DNA of 64,000 nucleotides from Paratrimastix pyriformis (Eukaryota; Preaxostyla; Paratrimastigidae), in contig JAPMOS010000025.1 in assembly GCA_027972325.1 (NCBI GenBank), positions 310,001 to 374,000 on the forward strand. Direction: 5' to 3'. Below are positions 15,801 through 26,662 of the stretch, piece by piece. Within the stretch, counting starts at the first letter, position 1; each line of letters begins with the position of its first letter. Position numbers and translations under genes: made by a program. The notes under the pieces are model-generated. The model had not been told where the DNA came from. It was given only the letters and a program-made list of their open reading frames with translations, and did no database searches.

Positions 15801-18800
15801 GTCACCACGAGCACCTTGGGCGCCCTGCGCCCCGAACACCCACCCACCCACCCCACGGCGATGGAGATCCCAGAATAGGATGGGATGGGATGGGATGGGA
15901 CGGGGGTTTTCAAGAAGATGGATGGATAGGGGGCGATGGTGCAGACGGGTTTGCGGGGGCGAAGTTGAGGGCGAGCAGGCGGATGATGGCCGCCAGGAGG
16001 TCCGTCTTGCCCGTCCCCGGTGGCCCTGCGCCCGCCACCCACACCAGCCCCCCAGCCACCCGCACAGGACGGGGCAGTCAGCCAATCAGAGGCGGGAGCG
16101 GCCGGTGCCTGGTTGGTGCCCGTGATACGAACGTGATGGGGCGCCGGGACGGGGCCGGGACGTGGCGGGACGGACCGACGATGAGGGTCAGGCGCCCGAG
16201 GAGGGCCGAGAGGAGGCCGCATTGCTGGGCCTCCGTCAGCCCGAAGGGCAGGCTGCCTGTCGGGCGGCTCTCGCCCTCATCGGCCCCGGTCGTTCCCGTC
16301 CCGGTCTCGGCGGGGCGGGGTGATGGAGGCTGGGAGGAGCCGACGGGGAGCGGGGGCAGCGGGTGGCCCGGGGGCGGAGGCCCGAAGGACAGGCTGACTG
16401 CGGGGGGCGGGGTGCCACCACCACCTGGCTGCTCGGAGGGCCAGGTGAGCACACACTCGTCCTCGAAGCTCCCGGACTGCACCCGACGTCAGTGGGTGAA
16501 AAGATGAGAGTGGGTGGTGGGTGGGACGATGGAGGAGGAGGAGGAGGGATGAGGGAGGGGTGGAGGGTTGAGGGGGGGGGGGGTGTCGACGGACCTCGGC
16601 GGCCAGTCTGCATGGCCCCAGGACCGTCTCGCGGCCGGCTGCGGGGGCGCGCACTCGCAGGGCCCGCAAGAGCGCCAAGGGGCCAGCCGGGCCCATGGCC
16701 CCGTCGAGGAAGACCCGGCCCGCGGGGGCAGCCAGGGCCGGTGCCGGCCCCCGTGACGCCGTCCCGGCCGGGCGGCCGCTCTGGTGGGGAGCCGGAAGCC
16801 AGGCGGGGGCGCATGAGTGAGGCTGAAGGGAAGCGAAGGCGAGCGGGGAGGCTGACCTGCATCCGGCCCATGGCCTCGGGGCTCGCGTGGCCCGTGAGGA
16901 ACGGCTCCAGCCACTCGGCCACGGGGCATGCTGGCGGGGGGGCGGGGACGGAGCTCCCGGGGCGGCCGCCCGAGGAGGCGGCGGACGAGGCCCCGCCGCA
17001 GCGCAGCTGGTCGATGGCCGTCTGGCGCGCCTGGGCGGCCACAAGCTGGGGGTGGAGCCCGGACGGGCGGTGAGAAGGTGACGGGTGGCGGGCGGCAGGG
17101 AACGGGACAAGCGCGGATGCAGCAATGGAGGCAGTGTGCCGGGTCGGGTGTACATCCGGGTGCGGCAGCGTCGTCGGCGCGAAAGAGTCTTGTGGCGAGT
17201 GGGTGCGTAGCAGTGGAGTGGGAGTAGGAGGGGAGGGGAGGGGAAGGGAGGGGGAAGGGTGCGCCCGGGTGCGCCAGGCCGACCATTGCCATGAGCGAGC
17301 CCAGCTGGGCCGTGTATGCGTTCAGCCCCGGGTCGAGCATCACCAGTCGGTTGTAGGGCAGCCCCTCGGCCTCCCGGTCGGCTCGGCCGGGTCCCGCCGC
17401 GGCTCCGGGGGCAGGCAGGCAGGCCACCAGGGACGGGTCCAGCATGACCCGGGCCCAGTGCCCTTGCTACCCAGATCAGCCCCATCAACCACCACCAGCC
17501 CCACAGCCACCACCGCCACCACCGCCCAGCAGTCAGCAACGGGTGGACGAGCAGGGGTGGTGGGAGGGGGGGGGGGGGGGGAGGGGGGGAACCAGTGACC
17601 GGGAGAGATCCGCTCACCCCCCCCCCCCCCCATATGGCGGCATCGCGGGGTGGGCCGGACGGACCTCGGGATTGGCGCTGAGGGTGGCCTCCCGGACGGG
17701 TGTGTCCTCCTCCTCATCGTCCCCCCCATCCGGCGACCCACTGCCCGTCGCGGGGGGGCTCGCCCGCTCGCCCGCGGGCCCGTCGTCGTCGATGACGAGG
17801 AGGGTGTGGGGGGACATGGTCCCCGCCAGCCCGCCCGCCACCTGGATGGGTTCCCGGCCGGCGCTCAGGGCGGCGCAGTGCAGCCGGGTCACGAGGGCCG
17901 GGCCGGGTCGGCCACCGTCACCGGGCGGGGGCGCGGGGGCCACGTGGCACAGGACGACGACCTTCCCCGGGCTGCTCACGCCCACACCAACAGCCAAGCC
18001 AGCAGACAGGCGCCAAGCATCAACATCCGTGCGGCAAACCGGCAAGGACGGGCAGCCGAAGGAGCGTGGCCTCCATTACCAGGACAATCCCGCGTGGTGA
18101 CGGAGACGTGGGGGGCCGGGCGACAGGGGCATGGCTGCTGACCTGGAGAGGTGGCCCGTCTGGGGGGATGTCCACAGGAGCGGCCCGCCCTCCAGCTGCA
18201 GGTTGCAGATGGCCCGCGGGGGGCCCGAGCTGGCGCCCCGGGAGGAGGGCCGGTCGGGCTGCTCGTAGCCAGCCACCCCGAAGCGGATCACTTGGCGCAC
18301 ATTCCGCGGGGCGCGCCCCGTCTGGGCCGTCAGCGACTGCCCCACCCCCCCCCCCCCCATCCACCATCCACCATCCACCATCCACCATCCACCATCCACC
18401 ACCCAGCAGGACGAAGGACATGAACACACGTCGGTATGAGGGGTGGGCGGGACGGGGGACAGGACGGAGGACAGGACGGGGGACGGGGACGGGAGGGGGC
18501 GCAGGGGCGGACCTCGCGGACTGTGACCCAGAGGTCGGTGGCGAAGGCGGCCTTGGCGAGGGCGAGGTTGCGGGCGAGCATGTCGGTCAGCGAGGGGAAG
18601 GACAGGTTCAGCCGGGGCAGGTAGACGTTCTGCCCATCCGTCCATAAAACCCGACCCGCACCCACCACCATCATCAACATCACCCCTTTTTGCCTTTAGC
18701 TGCCGACCCGGCCGGAGGGGGGGATGAGGCGTTCTGGGAGGGTGCGCGGACCCTGGCGCAGACGTCGCGGATGTAAAGCTCGTCGGGGAATGGGCTGTCG

Positions 18801-20651
18801 AGCCCCAGGGCGCGTCCATGGGCGGTCGCCCCAGGGGGTAGCGGACCCGCGGGGCCCGTTGCCGGGCCCAGGATGGCCGGCGCGACCCGGGTCAGGAAGG
18901 CCCCAAAGGGACGCCCCGGGATGGGCAGGTGCAGATAGGCGCTCACATGTGGAGCGGGGCCTCGTTAAGGAAAGGCGACCGGGGGGGTGGAGGCAGAGGC
19001 GGAGGGAACACAGGGGGAGGGGGGTGACCAAGTCGATATTGATGACCAGCTGCAGGGCCAGCCCGGTGGCCAGCCGGCGCATCGCCGGGTGTGTCGCTTG
19101 GGCCCCGCGCCACAGCAGGTGCAGCGCGGCCGCCTCCACGGGGGGCTCGGGGCGCGGCGGCCCGCCCGCGGGAGGCTGTTCCTTCGAGGCGGAGCAGTCC
19201 CACAGGGCAAGCAGCCAGCTCAAGTAGCGGCCCGTGGGCGGCTGCACCGGGGGGGGGGGGGGGGGGGGGCAGAGGTGAAGGAGCGGGCCATCCCGGAACG
19301 GAGCGCACGTGGGTGGGAGTCTCATTCGGTCATCATTCGTCTTGGGGGTTGGGGAGACCTGGCCGGTGATGTCCACCATGAGGCGCAGCAGGGCCGCGTA
19401 GTGGGCGGCCACGGCCTCGGAGCCCCGGTGGGCCTCGGAGCCGCAGAGACTCTGGGCGGCTCGCATGAGGGGCGCCACAAAGCCCTCGAAGAGGAAGCCC
19501 TCCTCGGTCCGGCCCCGCTCCACCGCCTGGCCAGGGCGCCCAGGGCAGCGCAGGCAAAGGGACCGTCATCGCATATGGGTAATGATGGCAGAGGAGGGCA
19601 GGGCGGGGGCAAGGGCGACAGGGGAAGGGGAGGCAGCAGGATGTGAGAGTCATGTGGCCGGGGAGGGACAGGCACGACGCTGAGGCGGCAGTCGGGATGG
19701 GGATGAGGGGCGGCATGGGGCGGGGCATGGACGGCAAGGGTGGGCAGCGACCTCGAAGTGGATGCCACAGTGGGACAGCGCCAGCTGCACGACGGGGCGG
19801 CAGCCTGCTCATGGGCAAAGGTCAGGGCGATTGGTCAGCGGATGGCGGCGGAAGGGCGGGGGCAGACCGGGCTGGTGGGCCACCAGGGGCTTGAGGAGGC
19901 TCTCGCACGTCAGTGGGTATATCACCGGGCCAAGCCAGGCCTTGTCGTATCTGCTCGACCCCACGGTGGGAGCGTCAAAATCCGACCGGACCATGACACA
20001 GACCGGCCGACGCAGTGGCCCAGGAAGGTGGCGTGCCGGGCGGCAAGGGACAGAGTGGACTCGTTGGGGGGGCTGGGGCCGGGGCCGGGGTTGAGCAGGC
20101 TCGGGTGGAGCGCGCGGATGTGGCCAAGAAGGGTGCATACGAGCATCTCCTGCTTCCCCTGGCCAGAGGAGTGGCCGTCGAAGCGGACGGGCGCCTTGAG
20201 CAGATGCCACACTTTGAAGTGGTTGCGAACCTGCGGGTGACGTTGTCAGTTTGTCCACCCGAAGAATATAATTCAAACAGACACTATAGTCGATAAGGGT
20301 AATGATCGAGTGGACTAGGGGCTGCCAAGGGGACGCCTTGAAGTCAGTTGCCAGGCTGTCCAGAAGAAAAGTGAGATAGTGATGCTCGTCGGCTGCTTTG
20401 AGCCATGTCGTCCCCTCGGCAGGGTCGAAGCCCAAGTGGAGCTGTGATGAAAACTTCGACGCTCCAAATGTTGTGGGAACTCGGAGCATGACTGCGAGGT
20501 CTGGGTCCTCACATGGATGCTTCTGAAAGAAAGATTCCGCAAAAGGCACGCCATCGATCGGAGCAAGCAACCGATAAAATGCGGCGATAACCGCTCGCTT
20601 TTTTTCGAAGGGCGCCGAGCGGACGGCGCACGATTTCAAAGCAGCCAACAT
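12844..20651 (-). CDS. Aquarius-like intron-binding spliceosomal helicase (SF1)
   Basis: Multi-exon gene on the minus strand. The C-terminal half matches Aquarius (AQR/IBP160), the SF1 helicase that binds intron RNA upstream of the branch site. In order: LPRLNLSFPSLTDMLARN (~18615, matching the AQR LPKLNLQFLTLHDYL region), a Q-motif-like GLTEAQ (~16240), LTLIVGPPGTGKTDLLAAI (Walker A, spliced over intron 16026-16175), VVTDSNAALDQL (~15800), motif II CEEAGKIFESSLLPVL (spliced near 14500), motif III LMVGDERQLAPL (~14380), LYRWRYPCLRDL (~13960), TTDQFQGSQNNVVLLSLV and RRITVATSRAR (motifs V/VI, ~13150-13350). The first ~500 residues (20651 to ~18650) are helical but not recognisably AQR; a second gene there is possible. 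Introns carry many simple repeats, and not every exon was placed. Confidence 0.82.
14884..14935. repeat. Short tandem repeat (CCACCAACAG-type) in an Aquarius intron
   Basis: Three to four copies of a 12-13 bp unit, lying between conserved coding blocks of the minus-strand helicase gene. Confidence 0.7.
18340..18412. repeat. Poly-C run and (CCATCCA)n repeat in an Aquarius intron
   Basis: A C-run is followed by about six CCATCCA-type units. On the coding (minus) strand this reads as TGGATGG units followed by poly-G, opposite to the usual poly-C polarity of introns here. Confidence 0.7.
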
Positions 20652-20719
20652 TTCAAAAGATAGGCTGCAGAACCTTTTGGGCCGAATTGACTGTTCTCGG
20701 CGGAGAGCAGCCGACTAAA

Positions 20720-23151
20720 ATGCAGTTTTCCCTCTCTCCGCCTTCTCTTTTTCAGGCGGGGACAAATGAGCAACCAACAAATCAGCTCACACTTTCGCTC
20801 TCGGCACCGCCCTCCTTACAGCCTCCGGCTCTCTCTTTACAGCCACCCACGTTGACTCTCGGTCCTCCCACGTTGACTCTCGGTCCTCCCACGTTGACTC
20901 TCGGTCCTCCCACATTGAATTTGGGACCCCCAGCTTTGAACACCACGACAGCACTCTCTCCCCCGAACTCATCTCTCAATTGCATGCCCTCGTTGGGTTC
21001 GTTGCCGCTTCCTTCTCTGGGCTCGCCCGCACTCGGTCCTCCCTTCCCGACCACGGGCACGACATCTTTGAGCCCTCCGAGTTTATCTCTGGCTCCCACC
21101 TCCTCCTCCTCCCTGGCCGCGCCCACGCTGTCCTTGTCACAACCGGTCGCCAGCGCCCTCCTCCCCCCGGCCGGAGGCCCCGTGGCACTCAGCCTCCATT
21201 TCTCGCCCGTCAACGCTTCCCTCCTTCCTCCCGCATCACTCTTCGCGCAGCCGGTTGGCTTCACCGCAGTCTCCTCGACCCCTGCGACTGCCCCCCCGCC
21301 GCCCACTCCTCCCCCCTTCGCGCCGCCCCCGCCGCCCCCCGATACCCCCATCTCATGCGGGGTGGTGGCTCTCTCCGAGGTCTACTTCCCCGGGGTCATG
21401 CCGACCGCCCCAGCCTCCATGGCCCACAACGACCGCTGTGCGTATGCGGCCGAGTGGGGCTGCCATTACATCCTCAGCCTGCGCCAGCAGCAGCAGCAAC
21501 AGCAGACCTTACCCCCGGAGGCATCCCCCCTGCCCCTGTCACTGTCCCTGGGCCTGCCCCTGGCCCTGGCCCCGTCGCTTTCCTCTTCGTCATCCCTCGC
21601 AACCATGCCCCAGGGGTCCCCCCCGCTCCGGGGCTTCCTGCCGGCCTGCTCGCCCCCGGGTCTGCATCCCCCCCCGGCCCCCGCCGAGTGGACCGGGTCC
21701 GCCTCGGCCGAGCCGGGCTACGGGGTGGCCTGCTTCGGGTTCGACACGCCCAGCCCGGACGACGTGGCCCTCGAGCGGCGGGCCAACACCAGGCTGGGCG
21801 CCGTCGCACACGCGGCCGCCTCGGGTCACTCGGGGCGCCCCGCCCTGCCGGCCATGAAGCGGCTCGTCCACGAGGATGCCACCGCACACATGAGCAAGCA
21901 GCAGCTGGCCGAGATCCAGGGTCCGCCTCGCCGCGCTCCCTCACCCGCCATGCCATCGAACGTCAGGCCGCCAGCTCGGGAGGGCATGCGCTCACACGCC
22001 CAGTTTGTCCGCCCGCCCACCTCATCTCCGTCCTTTCCGGTGCCGTTGCGCAGCCCTCCCCCAGACGGAGTTCTTTGCCGAGCTGCACGCCGAGCGGGCC
22101 CGCCTCGAGGCCGACCAGCGCATCCGCGACCGCGAGGAGGCCGCCGCACGGTCGGTCGCCCTCGCCTCACCTGCTCCCCCCCCCCCCCCCCCCCCCCGTG
22201 CCCCCCCAGCCCGCCCCAGAGGGCCTCTTCCTCGCCCTTTTCATTCATCGGCATCGTTGCCGTCCTTCAGGGCGCCCCCGATGGCCCTGCCGGGGCTGCT
22301 TGTGACGGGACTCCACCGGGACGGCGCCGCGGTCATCCTGCGCGCCATCGGGGCCCGGGCCGCCGCCCAGGAAGTCACAAGCGGCTCCGAGGCCGACGAG
22401 CCCCGCCCCCAGCGGGCCGCCATGGCGCAGACACCCAAGGGAGCCCCCAAGGACCGTCCGTCAGCCTCCTGCCGCCCTCCACCCGACTACCACAACCGCC
22501 ACACAGCACAGCCATCCTCTGGTTCGTCCACGGTTGGCTGACGGGCCGGCCTTTATGGTTCCTCTGCAGGCAAGGAGGCCCGCTACCGGCAGCGGAAGGA
22601 GCGGCTGGGCAATCGGGGCCGGGGCCGCGGGCGCGGCGGGGTCGGGCGAGGCGGCGGCCGTGGGCGGGGTGGTCCGTCTCTCTGCTTGTCTCTTCCCTCA
22701 CGCACTCCCGGAGACACGGCCTGCTGCATGGAGCGATCGCCTCACAGTCCGAGTGCATCTGCTGCCTCTGTGTGGCCCTGGCTGGGTCTTGGCGGTTGGC
22801 AGGCCCGGCCCCGCGGCGGCCCCGCGTGCGGCGGATCGCCCCCCAGCCCGCCATGCGCGGCCGCACCCTGGGCGAGGGCGACGAGGACGGCCATGACGAG
22901 GACGAGGAGGACGAGGAGGGGGAGGAGGAGTATGAAGACGAGGATGCGGGTGAGGAGAAAGAGGAGGACGAGGAGGAGGACGGGGAGGAGGTCGGGGAGG
23001 AGGAGAGCGAGAGCGACGAGGAGACGAAGCGGCCGCCTCGGCGCCATTGGGGCGCCGTCACCGAGGACCCCGAAGGCACGCCGCCACGCCCTGACGAGGG
23101 GGAGCCCGCTCACCGGGCGGCCCCCGGCCGCCGCTCCGCCGATTCCCGCGC

Positions 23152-23206
<55 letters not shown>

Positions 23207-26200
23207 GCCGCCGCTCCACAGCCATCGCCTCCCGGGCGCCCCCAGCCGGCGCCGCAGCCCCAACCGCCGCCCGAGGAGCCGAGCCGGCCCGCCGAAGCGG
23301 CCTCCATGATCCTGGCTCCCTTCGGACTCTTCCCCCTGCCCGCGACGGGGCCCCTGGCGGCCCTTTACGTGCCCCACGCGGCGGCCTATCTGCAAGGTCC
23401 GGCCCCCTCGGTGCCTGGGGCTCGGCTGGCCTACCGGGCGGCCCGGCCCACGACCAGCCAGCAGACGGTACGCATCCCGCTGCTGGGGCCTGCCGAGATG
23501 CTGGCCAGGCGGCTCCGCGAGCTCAACCTGGGGCCGGACGCCCCGCCCCGGGATGCCGATGGGCCCTCGGGATATATGCGCCAGCAGATCACCACCACGG
23601 CCGTCCCCGGGGCCCACGGGGCGCTGCTTCTCTCGGCCCTGCGGTGGGCCGTGCTCGCCGCGCCCCTGTTGGCCCCGCCCGACCTCGCGGGCCACGCGGT
23701 GCCCTTCCCGCTGGGCCTGAGCGAGTCCTGGAAGCGGACCGTCCGTCGGCCGCCCTCGCCCAGCCCCCCAGCCTGCTCTGCTCTGCGGGGGCCCCAGTGT
23801 GCCCCCCCGCGCGCATTTTGCCTCAGCTCTCTTCAGCCTCCGCAGCGTACTGCTCAAGGCCAACCGTGCGTGCGTGTGTCTGTGTGTGTCTGTCTGTACG
23901 CATGTCTGGCGCAGATGCGGCTCTGGACGCTGGCGGGGTACCTGTGGTCGGTGCCCGTCTGGGGGGCCTTCAGCCGGGGCGTGGACGCCCTCAACGCCAC
24001 CACCCGGGGGGCATGCCTGGCCCACAGCGCCCACCAGGTCCGCCTGGCGGCCTGCGGCCCCACCCCCGAGGAGGAGCCCACCCAGGCGCCGGGCGGCGGC
24101 CCAGAAGACGGCGAGGCCTCCGTACACGCAGGGTCTGTGATGATGATGGTGGTGGTGGCGATTGGATGATTGGGTGACTGGGTGACTGGGTGATTGGGTG
24201 ATGACTGGATGATTCGGTGATGAGTGGGTGATGACTGGATGATGAGTGGGTGATGACTGGATGATGAGTGGGTGATGACTGGATGATGACTGGATGATGA
24301 CTGGATGATGGTGGTGATGGTGATGCGCGCAATACATATTCTCTGCGAGGGGGGACGGCCGGCCCGTGAAGGGCGGCATGGGTGCGACATCTTCGATCGG
24401 TCTTGACGGTGTGATGACGAATGGCCGCCTGTTTCCCGTGGCGTCATCAGATACCAAGGCTGCTGCCTGGCCTCGCTGGCTACGGCGGCTGCTGCGGCTG
24501 CGACCCCGACCAACCTGGCGGCCGCCCAGCAGCGGCCCCGGAAGGGCGCACCCGAGTCGCTGCCGGCCCTGCCCCAGCTGGTGCGCCTCTACGCCCACGC
24601 CCGCCAAGAGGAGGCCGGCCGGCCGGCACCCGTGCGACTGCTGGTCGCCGAGCTGCGAACCCCGCGCCGCCCGCCCCCGCCGGCGCCCGGGGCCCCTTTG
24701 GCCGCCTCGAGATCGGCCTCTGCCCACAGGAAGGGCCCCACCCCGCAGGAGGTCGCCGCAGCAAGCGCAGCCCGGGCCGCCGAGCGGCAAGCAGGGCCCA
24801 AGGGGCCCTTGAAGTGGGTGCCCCCAGTGGCCCCAGCCCCAGCCCCAGCCCCGGCGCCCTCAGAGCCGCATGGGCAGGGGGACGAGGAGGAGGACCTGTT
24901 GGCCATGATGGGCGGCGGCACCACCCGGCTCGGCTCCGCAGGCGCGGGGGGCGGGAGCCTCTTCAGGGCGCCGTCCCCACCGCCTGCAGCGGTCAGCTCC
25001 GAGGCGGCGGAGGGGACCGCCAACGAGCGGCCAGCCGAAGATGCCGATGATGACCATGTCGAGGGCCGAGACGATGGGACTCCCGTCTACACGATGGGCG
25101 CGCGCCCGTCCCCCTCCCACCCGGCCGCCGCCCGGCCAGACGAGGACGAGGTTGAGGTCTGAGTTCCTCATCCCATCCCATCCCATCCCATCCCATCCCA
25201 TCCCATCCCATCATCCCATCCCATCCCTCTCCTTGCCCCGTCCTGCACTCGACATGGGACACTCATCCGCCTGTCCCCATCCCACCACTCCGCCGCCCCC
25301 GTCCCCTCATCCCGTCCCCTCATCCCGTCCCCTCATCCCGTCCCCTCATCCCGTCCCCTCATCCCGTCCCCTCATCCCGTCCCCTCATCCCCTCATCCCG
25401 TCCCCTCATCCCGTCCTCCCCTCATCCCGTCCCCTCACCCGCACGCACGCCCCCCTGTCTGGGCGCAGGTGACTGGCTTCCTGCTCTCGGGGTCGCTGCT
25501 CGGCCCGGCCGGCGAGCCCCTCTCGGCCAGCGCCTCCTCGCCCTCGCCCGCACCGGCCTCCGCAGCGACGGGGCAGCCACCAACGACCCAGTGGCCCGCC
25601 TGGCCGGTTCCCCTGGTGGCGCTGCCCCTGGGCGCCCCGTGCCACATCGTGCCCCGGACCATGCGGGTGCTTCCCCCCGAGGGCCCTGAGGGCGGCGCCT
25701 CTGGCGATGCGGCTGCGCTGCCCCTCCGAGTCACGTGCCGTGTGCGGGGGCTGCCCTCCGTCAGCCGGACGAGCAAATCCAACCCCTGGGAGCAATGGTC
25801 CGTCGTCACACCTGGGGGCATATCACCACCCTCTCATCCCGCCGATCATGGCTCTGATTTCATCTCGATCGCCTCATCGCCGATCGTGCAGCATGACGCT
25901 GGTCTCGGAGCTCCCGGCCCTGAGTCTTTCGATGGCCGCCGAGCTGCCTGCCGCCCCGACGGTGATGGCCCGCTTCGTGACGGTCGAGTGCGTCCTGGTG
26001 CCGCCCGCCGCTCCGACCCCCGGGCGGAGCCTGGCCGATCAACTGTGCGAAGGGATGCCCCTTTGGGTTCAGTCGGGTCCGCACTGCGGCCTCCCGCGGT
26101 GGTGGGGTGGATCTCTTGAGGAAATCTCCTTCTCACCCCCCCTTCGTCTGTAGCGGTCCACCCGATGCCCGTCGAGGGAACGATCCGCGGCGCCATCCGG

Positions 26201-26553
26201 AACCTGGCCCCCACTTCCGCCTTGGCTAAGAATGGGTCTGCTTGGTTTGAGAAGTTCCGCTTCATTCCTCGTCTAATCCCAGGACGGCCCGCCTACTGGA
26301 CATTGTCTTATCGGCACCGCTCTGTACTGAGGTTGCACAGCCCTTCGATGATTTCCTGACGAGGCAAGCCAACAGCCAGGAGACCGAGTCCCGTCGATTC
26401 GCTCGTTTGGTGCTCATGAGCGACCAGCTTCCCCTGACGAGTGGCTTGCCAAAGCCCGCCAAGGGAAGGCCAATCGGAGAGCGAGTTCCGACTCGGGCCA
26501 CCGGGACAATGAGACTGCTTGGATTTGCGGTGGTGGTGAAAGCGCACCAATAA
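20720..26553 (+). CDS. 1437-residue low-complexity protein with polyQ and acidic tracts
   Basis: Not recognised. Exons 20720-21920, 22054-22150, 22271-22455, 22570-22671, 22803-23740, 23915-24132, 24451-25156, 25469-25797, 25892-26076, 26154-26235 and 26283-26553 all join in phase. N-terminal ~330 residues are Pro/Leu/Ser-rich, with four TLGPPTL repeats from a ~21-bp unit (20848-20935). FGFDTPSPDD near residue 340 resembles a short motif in N-termini of HBS1-type factors, but no GTPase domain follows. Then a charged helix (FFAELHAERARLEADQ), an RG/GR-rich patch (RGRGRGRGG), a Glu/Asp run of about 60 residues, 17 Gln from pure CAG, and structured-looking segments to the C-terminus. The RG, acidic and polyQ tracts suggest an RNA- or chromatin-associated scaffold, but that is inference. 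Its ATG lies 68 bp from the Aquarius start. Confidence 0.75.
24140..24316. repeat. Minisatellite (GATGACTGG-type) inside an intron
   Basis: Tandem GGTGACTG/GATGACTG/GATGAGTG variants fill most of the 318-nt intron 24133-24450 of the polyQ-protein gene, right after its GTCTGT donor. Confidence 0.85.
25165..25436. repeat. Two stacked satellites inside an intron
   Basis: A (CCCAT)n run (25169-25225) is followed by about nine copies of a CCCGTCCCCTCAT unit (25309-25436), together filling the 312-nt intron 25157-25468. Confidence 0.88.
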
Positions 26554-26662
26554 CGTTCCAGTTTTTCCGCTTTCCCGATTATACAGCCATGTATTCGCTC
26601 GCCAGGCTTGAACGCTCCGGGGAGTCAACTGGAACCCCAAAGGGGCGATCGACTCCATTTGA

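Noticed and set aside
14456-16222. 588-codon minus-strand open frame as one exon
   Set aside because: It crosses several introns of the Aquarius gene; conserved helicase motifs sit in different frames and join only after splicing.
20687-24169. A single 1160-codon uninterrupted open frame
   Set aside because: It reads through several GTCCG...CAG introns; splicing them gives better protein composition and in-phase joins, so the raw frame is not the gene.
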